Shown piece after piece: positions 1 through 11,830 of a stretch of DNA of 64,000 bases. Both the position numbers and the translations under genes were made by a program. How positions within the stretch are numbered: position 1 is the first letter of the stretch; each line of letters opens with the position of its first letter. A model generated the notes under the pieces. It made no database searches, was not told the origin of the DNA, and was given only the letters and a program-made list of their open reading frames with translations. The stretch lies in the NCBI GenBank assembly GCA_015501605.1, contig JADNRZ010000001.1, positions 682,001-746,000 of the forward strand, given 5' to 3'. The stretch comes from Panaeolus papilionaceus. Lineage: Eukaryota; Basidiomycota; Agaricomycetes; Agaricales.

Positions 1-1
1 G

Positions 2-368
2 CAAAAGGTCGAGGAAGATTGGCAAATATTTATAAGGAATATACGGAGTGATGTGCAACGCTTTAACGTGTACTTTCTGGCCCAAAGACTCGAGAGATTG
101 GACAAGAATGTAGAGCTGATGAGGGCGGAAAATGCAGATATCGTCGTACAGGAGGGTGATAGCTGTCGTGTACCAGGCTCGGCAGACCAGCGTAAGCACT
201 TTTTTTTGCTTAGAAGCGCTATTCCAAACTGACTGCATAGTGAGACATGCAGTTGGGTCTAGGAGTCTAGAAGGAGGAACAACATGTTGGAATATCTCCA
301 GCAATATTTCTGGAGGAATTTGGGAGAAAGGTGATTCCATTGCTGTTGATGGTTTCAAAGCTAAATAA
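2..368 (+). CDS. 3' end of an unidentified protein gene (partial)
   Basis: The frame is open from base 2 to a GT donor at 192 (ccagc|gtaagc). A 49-base intron ends at the AG at 239-240, and joining c+tg gives a continuous frame to a TAA at 366-368. The first exon reads as a charged, probably helical stretch (KVEEDWQIFIRNIRSD...), followed by a Gly/Ser-rich tail ending GFKAK. The 5' part lies outside the window. No family is recognised. Intron length and phase fit the other genes here, so I take it as a real terminal exon pair, but the product is unknown. Confidence 0.5.
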
Positions 369-966
369 AGTCCAGTTTCAAGATATATTGTTACAAAATC
401 GCGAGGAAAATCAAACCTTGCCCTGAATCTATACCTATTATTTCTGCAGGCCTGTTAACCGATGAACATCAAGGTTATGGTCGAAAGGAAAAGTAAACAA
501 CCTTGAGTGCAGTGGAAGGGACAATGAACAATGCCGTGTCTGCCGATCTAAAGCTTTTGGCAAACAAGCATCAGCTGAAGACCTGGGTTTGGCAGTGACA
601 AACTTGTAGCAAACCTACACTGAACCTTCCACGAAATATCGCAAACCAGTTCTTTATCATCATTTTTAGAGGACATTATATCCTGGCAGGTGCGTATACA
701 TATCAGTATTTTGCGTATACTGCTCAGCTGATTTTAACTTCATTTGCTTGGAAATTACTTCGACGATTTCATATTTTGTCCTCACAACTCGTATGCTTAG
801 CCCCACGAAGGATATAGAAGCTGCTTGCTATTCAGTTCAAGGCCTTTGTTTCAATTATATTAATCGATTACGCACCAAAGTACACGAACAAGAGGGACCC
901 TTAACTCGCGATATCCGTCTACAACCGCCTGAAGAATCATCAACACTGCATTGCATTTTCTAAACC
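369..966. other. intergenic: 3' flank of the partial gene and promoter of the KH-domain gene
   Basis: I see no convincing gene here. The reading frame at 748-963 has no homology I recognise and closes with a TAA immediately upstream of the next gene's ATG, so this is most likely promoter and 5' UTR. Confidence 0.5.
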
Positions 967-2611
967 ATGTCCGACGCTGGAGCCAAACCCGCTAAAAGAA
1001 AGTGGGATCAACCCGCCGACGGCGATAGTGCAAAGGATGCACCACCACCTAACAAAATGGCAAGAACTGAAAACGAACGTTCTGTCTCTCCAAGTGCGAA
1101 TGGCGGTCCCCCTGGCGGTCGAAGCGCTTCTGATGCAGCGGCAGCAGCTGCTGCTATTGCAGCCAAGATTGCAGCACAGTTTGCAAATTCCGGAGGCGCG
1201 GCGGATGGTCACGGCGATGAATTCACCCATGATATTGACATCAATGATGTTCGGAATCGTTATTTGTTGACGAGAGGGTCAACACAGGACCAGGTCAGAT
1301 TAGACTTTGTTGTCGGCCGGCTACCGGGCCTAACTGACGCGTTAACCTTTCTAGATTCACGAAGAAACCGGTGCTTCAGTTGGTACACGAGGTGTATGGT
1401 ACCCCGATCGCTCAAAAGCGACAGAAAAGGATCCTCCGCTATACATTCACATTTCAGCGAAAAGCAAGGAGATTCTTGATGCTGCGATTGGAAAAGTGAA
1501 CGAGCTTATTGCGATGGATATGGGTTCACTTGTAGAGAAGGGTGACAAAACAAGAGAACGTGTTAGTGTTTTGTCAATACTAGATCCTGGGGTTTCACTG
1601 ACGAAAACGCGTTATTTGCAGCGAAAATGGCCTGAAGAGAAGCTCCCCGTTGGCCTAGAGTCGATACGCAATTTTAACATCAGGGCGAAGGTTGTCGGAC
1701 CTTCAGTGAGTGATCAACGTTATTCTATCATCTTCATGACGTCGTTCTTATTTCCAAAATTTCGCCGCATTTCTGCGTTTCAGGGTTCCTTTGTAAAATA
1801 TATTCAGGCAGAAACTTCCACACGTGTGCAGATCAAAGGACTGGGATCGGGATTTATTGATCAGGAGGTATGTTGGTCGATGCACTCTCCCTCTGCTTCA
1901 GCTAACAAGCTCTTTTCAGACAGGACAGGAAGAACCTGTTCCACTGTACATTCACATCACGTATGTTTCTCGGCAAATTGACTGTCTGTATCATTCTCAC
2001 ACTTAATACAACAGCGGACCGGATGAAGGTCAAGTCGCAAGAGCGAAAGTTTTAACGGAGGATTTACTCCTTGTCGTCAGACAAGAGCACGCCAAAGTAC
2101 AGGTCCTGCTACAGCACCAACAGATGGAACTGCATCAAGCTCAACAACAGTATGCGGCATACAGCGCCATGGGTGTAAGTCATCCACATTCCGTGATTAA
2201 CTATGCTTCATAATCATTCTCTTGTTACAGGGCTACGCACCCCCTCCACCCAACGCTCCTGCACCACCTCCGCCACCTGGCGAGGGCCCTCCTCCCCCTC
2301 CAGGTGGAACACCAGCTGCCGACGCAGCAGCAGCACAATACGCTGCAGGACCTCCTGCTCCATCTGACACAGAAGCCTATGCCGCTTACTGGTACCCTTC
2401 ATTTGTGATATCCCATTCCAGAATTTAGCTAATACCTGCTGCATTTTCTAGGGCTGCTTATGGCTACGACGTCAACTCAACAGAGTTTAAGGAGTGGCAG
2501 TCCAGTCAGCAACAGCAATACGCGCAGTACTACGCGGCTTATGCTGGTGGTGGTGCCGCTCCTGCACCTCCCAGCGGAGAAGCACCACCGCCCCCGCCGC
2601 CCCCATCATAA
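967..2611 (+). CDS. KH-domain RNA-binding protein, KHDC4 (BLOM7)-like
   Basis: Eight exons: 967-1293, 1355-1561, 1622-1705, 1784-1867, 1920-1960, 2015-2174, 2231-2391, 2452-2611. All junctions are GT-AG and phases agree, giving 407 residues. The N-terminus carries a KRKWDQP motif typical of KHDC4, then an Ala-rich helix and the INDVRNRYLLTRGSTQDQ signature. Next come an IHEETGASVGTRGVWYP segment and a KH core (VVGPSGSFVKYIQAETST, then IKGLGSGFIDQ). The tail is Gln-rich, then Pro-rich with several poly-Pro runs. KHDC4 proteins bind pre-mRNA and act in splicing in the nucleus. The ATG was chosen because an in-frame TAA lies two codons upstream. BBP/SF1 was considered, but there is no zinc knuckle and the QTQDE-like box fits KHDC4 better. 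Confidence 0.85.
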
Positions 2612-3468
2612 GATCAACATCCTCATGCCAAAACATTTCTCATTAAGTTGGGATGACCTATGGAAATGGGGGGAAGGAGAGTTATATACCACGCCGGTCT
2701 TTAATTTCTGATGTGTCTGGTATATTTTCTTGGTGAAGTCGATGATATTTTCTATGTTGTTGTGGTACATTTTCCTGCTTGCTGTTTGTTGTGATTTACG
2801 TGCCGAGTGCTCGAATTTATGATAGTAATCGTATGTAGTTCCCTCTCCATGCTCCCTTCTGGTGCAATTATTTGGCTTTACTATCCTCCAAGTTCTGCCA
2901 AGGTATCGTATCACAACTCTGAGCTGATATGACAGGTGATCCAGTCAATGATCGTTGATCTGTTGCGCATGGATAAGAAATGAATGTTTCAGTTGAGAAC
3001 GTTGTTGGCGACGTATATACACGCTGAGAGGGTGATGTCCCAGAGAAAACAACAACACTGGGTTATGCAGCCAAGCTTCAAGCAGCCTTGAGGGTAAATT
3101 ACCGCATCGAGGGTGCTTGCCCGTACTCCTTGCATCGATGTTCCCATTGCTGACTTGTTCCTTTCTCACCTAACACCTCAACTGTCTGTCTGGTTAGTCC
3201 AGGGCAGTGTGGCTTGCTAGAGCATCCTAGGTTGAGCTAAACACTTGGTCTTTTCTGCTGGTCAAGGACATCCAACGTCCTAACCACAACATACTTCTCA
3301 ATTAGTCCCGATTACATCGACCACTACAACGACGCCGACATCCCCGTGTCGTCAAATCTCGTCTGCCATTGAAACGCTTTAACTCTCAAGTGGCGGTCCT
3401 CGTAAGTACTGTAATCGTTCTAAGCGGAGTCGTTAGGCTTATTTATCGCGTAATTTCAGGCAGAAGGG
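2612..3468. other. intergenic region with a 5' UTR intron of the next gene
   Basis: No gene is visible. Near its right end a typical intron (gtaagt at 3402 to an AG at 3458-3459) lies just upstream of the ATG at 3469, so the next gene probably has a non-coding first exon ending at 3401. Confidence 0.45.
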
Positions 3469-5625
3469 ATGTCGTTGGTTTCTTCTAGCTTCCTTTGGGG
3501 TGTGGTACTACTAGTATCACCCATAGTCCTTTTCTTGGGCTACATCAAGCTCAATGATTCCCGTCTTGGAGCTATACCCACCAGTGCTCTTTACTTTTCA
3601 CCGAAACGACTCACCATCGAGGATATCTATGAGGTGGACAAGAACATGCGGGCCTGGGAGGAAGAAGAGGCCCAGGCCCAGGATGAGGAGAAGAAGTATG
3701 GAAGGCAAAATGGTCGGATCAGTGAGCCTGCTGATGTAGAAGACGATGAAGGTGAAAATGCGTTGAAAATGAAGACCGGAAGGCGGTATATTATTGTTGG
3801 AGGGGTACGTGTTATCACTTGCTATCTTTTCTGCCACCATTTGAACACACTATATTTAATACAGGGTGGTTTTTTGGGAGGCTGGATTGCCACCAAACTT
3901 TTGCAGCGTGGAGAAGACCCTCACAACATTCGTATCTTGGATATAAACGCGCCTATTAATCACGTCCCGCGCGATGCGATGGCGCAAGGTCTCCAATACA
4001 TCAAGACGGACGTGACGAAGGAAGAAGCACTGGAAGCGGCATTCCGAGCGCCGTGGCCTTCCAACTCTGCCTCCTCAGCACCCTTGACCGTATTCCACAC
4101 CGCAGCCAATATCCGGTTCTATGAACGCACTGAAAGACACTACCCACGCTCATCTGCCGTCAACGTCGTTGGAACGCAAAACGTCATTAACGCATGCTTA
4201 AAAGCTGGTGCAGACGTGCTGGTTTACACTTCATCGGGAAGCGTTGGGATCAAGAGTGGATGCTACCTTACAGCACCTTGGCAGAGTGACGTCGGTGATC
4301 ATTTTGTACAAGTCGTGGACGACTCTTTCGACGCTGCCGATCAGACTTCTGGGTTTGGAGTCAGTAATGGATGGTCTAAAGGCAGTAAATCAGGCAAAGC
4401 GGGAGACATACCGTATGGAGTCCTCGATAAGAGTGGCAAGATTCGCAGCAAGGGCCGCATTAATCGTCAACTTTCAGATTTCTTCTCCAACTATGCGGCG
4501 TCTAAACTATCAGCTGAACGCCTCGTCCGAGACGCTAATAAATCCCCGACTGGTACGCCGTCATCACAGACTAAACGAAAGTTCTTGCATACTGGAGCAT
4601 TGCGACCTGGGAATGGTGTATATGGCCCTCGCGGTGACATTTTGTGTGGTGCGTACCTCTCAAGGGGCACCAACCCAACTTGGATTTCCAACATTGTGCA
4701 AAGCTTTATCTACGTCGAGAATGTCGTCGAAGCTCACCTATGCTACGAACGCAGACTCATCGAGGCGAGCGATGCCGAGTCATCATCTTCCAAATCCTCA
4801 AGGCACGCTCATACCCCTTCCACCATTGACGATAGCAACAGTGAACGCGTCCTCGAAGTATTGGAAAAACAAAAACCCACCAAACGTCTGCCCGATCTTT
4901 CCGGCCAGGCATTCTGTATTGCCGATCCAGGTGCACCGCCGACGTATGGAGACGTCTATCTCGCGCTTGAAACACTCTCTGAAGGAATCTGTCATTTCCC
5001 GCTTATGAGTGCTACATTTATGCTCTTCATAGCCTATATGTTCGAAGCATGGTACATCGCACAACAAACCCTCGCTGCCAAATTCCAAGCCGCGTCCCAG
5101 AACCCAAACATCAGCAGCTTGAGCCGTTACTTCGCCTCCAAACTCTTGCATTTCACCCAGCGATTCGCGCTTTCGAGCACGCTGGTGAATCTACAGCCCT
5201 CACTATTCAGTCTCACCTCTGCACATCTCGTGTTCGATGATTCTCGGGCAAGGTTATCGCCTTCAAAGGGGGGATTGGGATACAAGGGCAGGTATAACAC
5301 TCTGGAAGGATTATGGAAGACATGGGAAGAGTGGGACCGGGATAGGAGGAAAGAGGCAGAGAGGGCGGAGAGGATACGGCGTGAAGGGGGTGGTGGGGAC
5401 GAGCTCAGTTCCGAGCTTAAAGCGAAGAGCTCCACTGCGGGCGTGTCGATATCATTTGGGTGGTTCGGTGGTGGTTCTTCTAAGAAGAAGCCTCTGGGAA
5501 AGATTTTGAAAGGCTCTACGGGTGTGCAGACGGGTGTGGGTGTGGCCAAGGTGGTCGCTGCTGCTAGTGGCGAAAATAAGGAGAATATACCTGTTGCTCC
5601 TGTTGAGATTGCGAAGGCTCAGTAG
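3469..5625 (+). CDS. 3-beta-hydroxysteroid dehydrogenase / Erg26-family NAD(P)-dependent oxidoreductase, long form
   Basis: Two coding exons, 3469-3804 and 3865-5625, give 698 residues. The 60-base intron is a multiple of three and stop-free, so the unspliced frame also stays open. Splicing restores the Rossmann motif IIVGGGGFLGG, which supports it. An N-terminal hydrophobic segment (about residues 10-28) suggests membrane anchoring, followed by an acidic linker. The extended-SDR active site reads NYAASK (Tyr about 322, Lys about 326), and GALRPGNGVYGPRGD is typical of the family. Relatives act in sterol C-4 demethylation (3-beta-hydroxysterol oxidation and decarboxylation) at the ER. At 698 residues it is much longer than classical Erg26, with Gly/Ser-rich insertions and a Lys-rich C-terminus, so it may be a paralogue rather than Erg26 itself. 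Confidence 0.8.
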   Translation: MSLVSSSFLWGVVLLVSPIVLFLGYIKLNDSRLGAIPTSALYFSPKRLTIEDIYEVDKNMRAWEEEEAQAQDEEKKYGRQNGRISEPADVEDDEGENALKMKTGRRYIIVGGVRVITCYLFCHHLNTLYLIQGGFLGGWIATKLLQRGEDPHNIRILDINAPINHVPRDAMAQGLQYIKTDVTKEEALEAAFRAPWPSNSASSAPLTVFHTAANIRFYERTERHYPRSSAVNVVGTQNVINACLKAGADVLVYTSSGSVGIKSGCYLTAPWQSDVGDHFVQVVDDSFDAADQTSGFGVSNGWSKGSKSGKAGDIPYGVLDKSGKIRSKGRINRQLSDFFSNYAASKLSAERLVRDANKSPTGTPSSQTKRKFLHTGALRPGNGVYGPRGDILCGAYLSRGTNPTWISNIVQSFIYVENVVEAHLCYERRLIEASDAESSSSKSSRHAHTPSTIDDSNSERVLEVLEKQKPTKRLPDLSGQAFCIADPGAPPTYGDVYLALETLSEGICHFPLMSATFMLFIAYMFEAWYIAQQTLAAKFQAASQNPNISSLSRYFASKLLHFTQRFALSSTLVNLQPSLFSLTSAHLVFDDSRARLSPSKGGLGYKGRYNTLEGLWKTWEEWDRDRRKEAERAERIRREGGGGDELSSELKAKSSTAGVSISFGWFGGGSSKKKPLGKILKGSTGVQTGVGVAKVVAAASGENKENIPVAPVEIAKAQ

Positions 5626-5999
5626 TTTGCTTTCGTTGCTCTGGATATTGATATACGTAGTGTTGTAGTATTTTATTTTGTAACAGATGTAACATAGAAC
5701 TGTGCTTATCTTACCTGGACCAAGATACCTTTCTCCAATAAATTGCATTGCAAATACTTGTGTAATTACCCCGCAAACCATTTGAGTCAGGGTATATTCG
5801 AGTGCCTGATGTTGCTGTGTCAAATTATATCTGGCTGAACCTGTCAAGACTCATTCGGCTTCTATGAGTCATGTGTACTCTTTTCCATCTCCAAGAACAT
5901 ATTTAACACGAAGATAATTGGTTGCAGATCATCCCGACACTTCGCCGCTCGTCATAGTCTTCCCAACTGTTTCCCCAAACAAGCAGACTAACCTCAATT
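5626..5999. other. intergenic, convergent-free spacer
   Basis: 3' flank of the dehydrogenase gene and upstream region of the NADAR gene. I see nothing else in it. Confidence 0.4.
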
Positions 6000-6657
6000 A
6001 TGCCGCTAACTCAAGATGACTACGTCTTCTTCTGGAGGACGAACGAAGTGCAGTTCGTATCATTCTATTCATTTACACCCTAGTATCTTGCATGTGCTTA
6101 CAATAACAACGATAACCAGCGGATGGGGATCACAATGGGCTCAATCACCATTCACACTCCCTATCAACTTCGACCCAAGCAGCACACCCGAACCCATCAC
6201 ATTCCAAAGCGCCGAGCACTACATGATGGTCCAAAAAGCGCTCCTCTTCAACGACCCCGCCATCGCACGCGAGATCCTCGCCATAGACACGATCAACAAC
6301 GCATCGATGGCGCAGGTCAAAGCGCTCGGGCGGCAGGTGCAGGACTTCAGCGATGAGAAATGGGTCGCGAACAGAGATCGAATCGTGTTAGAGGGCAATT
6401 TGGCCAAGTTCAGGCAGAATGGGGAGATGAGAGAGAAGTTGATGGCGACAGGGGATAAGAGGATTGTTGAAGCGAGTCCGAGAGATAGGATTTGGGGGAT
6501 TGGGTATGGCGAGAAGAATGCGTTGAGTCGGAAGGATTCGTGGGGGTTGAATTTGTTGGGTAAGGCTTTGGAGGAGACGAGGAGGATTTTGAGGGAGGAG
6601 GCGCAGGCTCAAGCTCAGGCTAATGCTGGTGAGGAGAGTACTGGTGAGGAACAATGA
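6000..6657 (+). CDS. NADAR-domain protein (YbiA/DUF1768-like N-glycosidase)
   Basis: Two exons, 6000-6052 and 6120-6657, give 196 residues. The intron uses a gttcgt donor at 6053 and an AG at 6118-6119. The joined start reads MPLTQDDYVFFWRTNEVHG and runs into WGSQWAQSPFT, the usual NADAR opening. Further family signatures are ITFQSAEHYMMVQKALLF, VANRDRIVLEGNLAKF and DRIWGIGYG near the C-terminus. NADAR proteins cleave N-glycosidic bonds in reactive riboflavin-pathway intermediates or remove ADP-ribose. The alternative in-frame ATG at 6016 would lose the FFW motif, so 6000 is preferred. The C-terminal 20 residues are Glu/Gln/Ala-rich and not part of the domain. Confidence 0.85.
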
Positions 6658-6776
6658 GGGAGATGAAGAATGATTCATATTCGAAAATGAGGGTATTGAC
6701 ATGCATATTTTTACATCGCATTACTGTGAAAACTGTAGTAATATGTACTACTACTATCGGAACTCTCGAGTTGAAC

Positions 6777-8504
6777 TCAGCGCGGCAAAGTCTCCACGAT
6801 GTGGTCGTCGGAGCCCTGAGTTCTATTCAACGTTGGCATGTGTTGTTCCTCGATCTCTGGTGATTTCTCGATGCTCGACGACTCGCTACTCTTGCGCTCC
6901 TTTATCTCCCGACGCCTCTTAGCAGCTGCAGATTCGAATCCTAGGAATGACGTTCGCCCCTAGATAAATGACATGTTCTTGAATTGATTGTACTTGGGTG
7001 GCGAGAGTAAATATCATACCTCTTTGAACTTCATATGAATCAAAGCAGCGACGACTGCCAGCCAATAGAACACATAGGAGAGTACAGTACCGACTGTGAA
7101 GTCGTTGATTAGACACAAGCGTATTGTTGAGGAAATGCAGATACTCACGCGTCGCGTTGTTCGTCCAACCGAAGATGGCATTGAAGATCGTCCAACCCAA
7201 CGCCGCAGTCTTCGCTTCTGGATTGCAGCAATCGAGATGCCACACGTTTCCTCGTACGTCGTAAGATCCAGGACCGTTACCCGCAGCACCTGCATCATCG
7301 ACGTCTCCGCCGAGCAGATGGTTGAACGCATTTTCTTGGAAAGATCCAACGGCTTTGGAGAACAGTCCAGCGCCGATGAGGAGAATGAAGTTGGTCATGA
7401 CGATCAAGAAGATGCTGAGAGCTACGGAAAGTTCGACGTCAACACGATGCCTCGAATGGCAGGAAGTGCAGCTCACTTGTGCGACTGGCGAATTCATAGA
7501 TAATGAGGCCGACAATAAATCCGCAGATTAGTCCGACAATTGCTGCAATTGGGATAGATGCTGCTGGCTGTCCAAGGGACACGCCGCCAACGAAGATAAC
7601 AGCCTCGAGGCCTGTCATTCGAGTCAGCTACATTCAATCTTAATGCAGCCGGATACAGGGAATCATTACAGACCTTCTCGTAGCACGGTAATAAGAGGGA
7701 GAATAAAGAGGACCCATTTCCCAGTCTTAGCTTCACCATCGACGTCTGAACAGGCGGTGTTAGCACGACGATACGAAACGGTAAACGACGTGGCTGATAC
7801 GTACTTTTCCCATCGAATGCCTTTTGAAGTTTAATGCGCCATTTAGCCTTGGCTATATAGTGTCTCTTAGACTCTAAACAAGATCTGATAGAGATGAATT
7901 AAAAACCTCGGTCCATCTTGAGCATTGTCAAGCCCATGACGAAGATCATGATGCATGCAATGACCTCGAATATGCCTAGTAGATCTGAGGGGCAAGACTC
8001 GGAAGGTTAAGTGTGATTACATACCCTCCCAGAGTTCCTCTGACTTGGACCACAAGTCCGCTGCCTTGGTAAACCAGACTGCAATGAATCTAGAAGGAGC
8101 ATATGGTGAGCTCTAGCAGAGAAGGGTTTTGAGGTCTACTTACGCAGCACCAATAGCGAGAGCGATGAATAGGCCAAGCCCAGCTCCCAAGAAAATCTGC
8201 CAAGGGATAAGCGTTCAACATTAGCGCCTGTATTACGCGAATGAAATACCTGGAAACGAAGCTTTCGAATCAATCTTCGTCTTTGAATGAGGTCTTCCTC
8301 AGGGTTGAGGGGTGTTAGATTTGAATCCTTGTTACTGGATGACTCTTCTTGCAACGAGGCGCTTTCAGGAGTACTTTCAGAGAAACCATCGTCGTTTACT
8401 ATCTGCTCTGCAAGGCCAAGCAATACAGATACGATGATAGCTGCTTCGATGGTCTCTCGAAAGACGATGAAGAATATAGGTACAGAGAAGAGGTTTTTGG
8501 CCAT
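6777..8504 (-). CDS. FTR1: high-affinity iron permease Ftr1
   Basis: Ten exons on the minus strand: 8504-8250, 8196-8144, 8089-8025, 7975-7907, 7852-7805, 7745-7674, 7611-7477, 7421-7149, 7093-7020, 6959-6777. They give 408 residues with consistent phases. Both iron-binding RExxE motifs are present: RETIE at about residues 16-20, and REGLE formed across the exon 6/7 junction. About seven hydrophobic segments alternate with loops, and the C-terminus is a charged cytoplasmic tail. Ftr1 carries Fe3+ produced by the ferroxidase Fet3 across the plasma membrane. FET3 lies divergently 960 bp away, so the two genes probably share a promoter. The start MAKNLFSVPIFF matches family practice; an ATG 48 bases upstream is in frame but less likely. 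Confidence 0.95.
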
Positions 8505-9464
8505 AGCTACGCGTCGGAGGCCTTTGGGGGAACGGGGAAGGATGGAAAGCAAGGATCCGAAGAGCTAGGCTTTGTAGAACCGAAGTATGTCTCCATTCGA
8601 AGTGGTGGTGGTATAAGAGGAAATAATGGGAAGCGGCAAGGTTGCCGGTTCAACTTCTTTTTCAGCCGCATGTTCAATCTGATAAGCCATTCTGGGGTCC
8701 AATCTGATAAGATGTTCACAGTCCAGTCATCTGATAAGATAACTCCGAGGCTTATCCCACGACGCCCAATCCTCATGCAATGTGTCTTCTGAGCTTGACA
8801 CTCAACATATACTTGTGGCTAAGAAGTTACTTTGAATTAGACTTTCTATATACTTGACTGGCGTATCAAAAGTCTTGGTTACTTCTCTGATACTGGTTAT
8901 ATACGTGTCGGGTCTTCACGACATCAAGGACGGCTCCATCTAGTCAAAATGAACTCAATAGTCGCCGCAGATGGTCTACAATGTTGTTCCGACTCTCCCC
9001 TTTTGTTTCAAGGCTTTTCTCGTTTAGTTTTTTCTCTCTGGGTACACGTTGACAGCATCTCTGGGAATAAAATTCATCATTCAGGCTACATTACTCGCCA
9101 TCGTGTTCATTTGCCAAACAACTCGCTTCAAAGTACAACACAATTCCATGGGTTCTCGAGCTAGGGTGAGGGTAATGTGGGATATTAATAAAGTATCTCC
9201 TGATTACAGCTCCATTTCTTATCAGATATGGAATTCATTGCTTCTCAGCCTGACCAGGTGTAGAGATAATCTGCGCTATTTTTATCCCTATTGTCACCAC
9301 ATTGCAGAAACTTTGGTGCATCCGCATTTCTTCCTTTGGGAAAGGTGATGACCTGTTTCTGGACCGACCTTGTTTTAAAGAGACGTCTTCTCAATGATAT
9401 TCGGCCCATACGAAAGGGCGAATTCATTCCTCCCTTCCCCTTTCCCCCTTCCTGACTTTTCCGA
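8505..9464. promoter_or_regulatory. divergent FTR1/FET3 promoter region
   Basis: This 960-bp spacer separates two genes whose products work as one complex. Reading frames inside it (for example 8949-9164) show no recognisable protein. It contains the GATA cluster described separately. Co-regulation by iron is inferred from gene function and those sites. Confidence 0.6.
8676..8737 (+). promoter_or_regulatory. cluster of three ATCTGATAA iron-GATA sites
   Basis: AATCTGATAA occurs at 8676-8685 and 8701-8710, and CATCTGATAA at 8728-8737. The first two exactly match the (G/A)ATC(T/A)GATAA consensus of fungal iron-responsive GATA repressors (SreA, Sre1, Urbs1 family); the third differs only at the first base. 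A reverse-strand GATAAG core follows at about 8751. They lie about 170-230 bp upstream of the FTR1 ATG. Confidence 0.65.
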
Positions 9465-11830
9465 ATGAAGCCTTCATTTGGAACGCGTTTCTTCCTCTTC
9501 AATGCACTAGCAGTACCTTGTGTACTCGCTGGCGTCCAAGAGATCTGGTGGAATATCACCTACGTCGAAAATGCTAGCCCAGATGGTCTCTTTGAAAGAA
9601 GAGTCATCGGAGTGAATAACACCTGGCCGTATGTCTTTACAATCCATTTTTTTCGTGCTGATAAACTGATCAAAGTTTACTTTAGACCACCACCTGTAGA
9701 TGTTCAAACTACGGACTCATTAGTCGTCCATGTGCTCAACTCGCTTGATAAACCTACTACACTGCATCATCATGGCATGTTCTTTAATTCCACCTCATGG
9801 ATGGACGGCGCCCAAGGCGTCTCAGAATGGTTAGTTCATGCTGCTGTTCGATCATTACTCTGCTAACCTTTAAACTGCTAGTGGTATCCCACCAGGAGCA
9901 ACGTTTGACTACGTCGTCCCTATAAACTCTTCGGACCAATGGGGAACCTATTGGGTTCACGCCCATGCATCTGTATGTTACGTTTCATTCTTATACCAAT
10001 ATCTACCTCTCACATCCATTGTAGGGCCAATACGTTGACGGATTGCGTGCACCTGTGGTCATCCACCCTCCGACCGAAGTTCACTCATACGATGAAGAGT
10101 TTACTGTTGTCCTCGGTGACTGGTACCACCAAGAACACGCCGTTCTCTTGAAGCAATTCATCAGCGTCGCCAACCCAGGTGGCGCTGAACCTGTCCCTGG
10201 TAAGACTTTATCTAACATCATGCGTTTGAACATTCAATTAACATTTTCACAGACTCCGCCCTCGTCTACTTTGCTCAAAACGCATCATACCTCCCACCTA
10301 TCTCATCCTCTCAATCGACACTTTCCCCTGTCACTAGTGCAGTGGGCTTCAACGAAAATGCTACCCTCCCTTTCCAGCCTGGCAAGACATATCGACTGAG
10401 AGTTGTCAATACCTCTGCTTTTGCTGCTTTCTTCTTCTGGATTGATGGTCATGATATGAGGATCATTGAAGTCGACGGGGTATGTATTCTTCGTCAAAAG
10501 GACATTCCCCTCTCTGACCAAGTCATTTACAGACGGACGTAGATGAAGCACCGGTCGACCTCATCAGTGTCACTGTGGCTCAACGTTACTCTGTCCTCGT
10601 CACCGCTCGCAATGACACGTCTGCCAACTGGGCCATTCACGCCAATATGGATACAGACATGTTTGACACCGTACCAGATAGTCTCAACCCTAGTATGTTA
10701 TCATCTTCATTCACATTCAGTCATTGTACATTCTTTTGCTGACACAAATTTCAATGTAGACGTAACATCATCCATTACCTACTCTCCTTCCGCACCACTC
10801 ACTGATCTCGGCTTCATCGACGCATATCACGACACCGACGACGTCTCACTTGTCTCCATTCCCGCCATCCCTCAACCGCCCGTCACCGTCACCATCCCCC
10901 TCCTCGTCTCCTTCGACACGCTTGACGATGGCACCAATCGGGCCATGTTCAACGGTATCACGTATAACTCGCCCCTGGTACCTGCTATTTTCAGCGAACT
11001 GAGTCTTGGGCCCAACGCGTCGATTCCGAGCGCGTATGGTCCGACGAGTTTCGTGTTGAATGAGGGTGATGTCGTTGATTTGGTGGTGATGAATGGGGAT
11101 GCTGGGAAGCATCCTTTGTGAGTTGGTCTCCATAACCCGCCTTTGGTCAACGGAACTGATTTTAATTTACCAGCCATATCCACGGGCACAAGGTCCAAAT
11201 CGTCGGTCGAGCGACTGACTTCACGTCTTCTGATCCAACACTGAATCCACCCCTTGTCGAGGGGCAGGCGAATCCCGTCCGCAGAGATACCGTGCAGATC
11301 CCGTCTATGTCATCCGCAACCCTCCGATTCGTCGCCGACAACCCGGGGGCATGGTTCTTCCATTGTAAGTGCCACATCAATACCTCTACTGTCCTTTAAA
11401 AAACATACTAAACGCTTCTCAACTTCCAGGTCACATCGAATGGCATCTCGAAGCCGGCCTCGCCATCCAACTCATCTCATCCCCCGTCCAAGCTCAACAA
11501 ACCCTATCCCGCGTGCCTCAATCCATGTACGACCACTGCACTGCCCTGAACAAGCCCATCTCCGGGAACGCAGCGGGGCACATGAGCGCCACTGATCTTA
11601 GCGGACTACCCCTAGGCCCATTCGCCCAGCGCCTGGGTTGGCTGCCGCGCGGGATTGGTGCGATGGCGGGGTGTGTGTTGAGTGCTGTGGTGGGTATGTT
11701 GGCTGTTGTGTGGTATTCGACTGGCACACGGATTTCAGATGAGGAGGTTGAGAGGGAGGTGAGGGAGAGGATTGAGAGGAAGGCGAAGAGGGGGAAGTTG
11801 TTTGGGTTAGTTAAGAAGAGCGAGAGTTGA
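9465..11830 (+). CDS. FET3: multicopper ferroxidase Fet3
   Basis: Nine exons: 9465-9628, 9686-9829, 9882-9972, 10025-10199, 10253-10479, 10533-10692, 10760-11117, 11174-11364, 11430-11830. They give 636 residues. An N-terminal hydrophobic signal precedes three cupredoxin domains. Copper ligands are in LHHHG (residues about 80-84), WVHAHAS (127-133), HPFHIHGH (438-445) and HCHIEWHLEAG (from 503). A single transmembrane segment near residues 580-602 is followed by a basic cytoplasmic tail, as in Fet3. The enzyme oxidises Fe2+ to Fe3+ with O2 and passes it to Ftr1. Many N-glycosylation sequons are present. The first histidine motif is HHHG rather than the commoner HWHG. The divergent FTR1 partner makes a ferroxidase role much more likely than laccase. 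Confidence 0.95.

Noticed and set aside
967..2611. Branchpoint-bridging protein (BBP/SF1)
   Set aside because: It has a KH domain and Pro-rich tail but lacks CCHC zinc knuckles, and the N-terminal KWDQP and YLLTRGSTQDQ motifs fit KHDC4.
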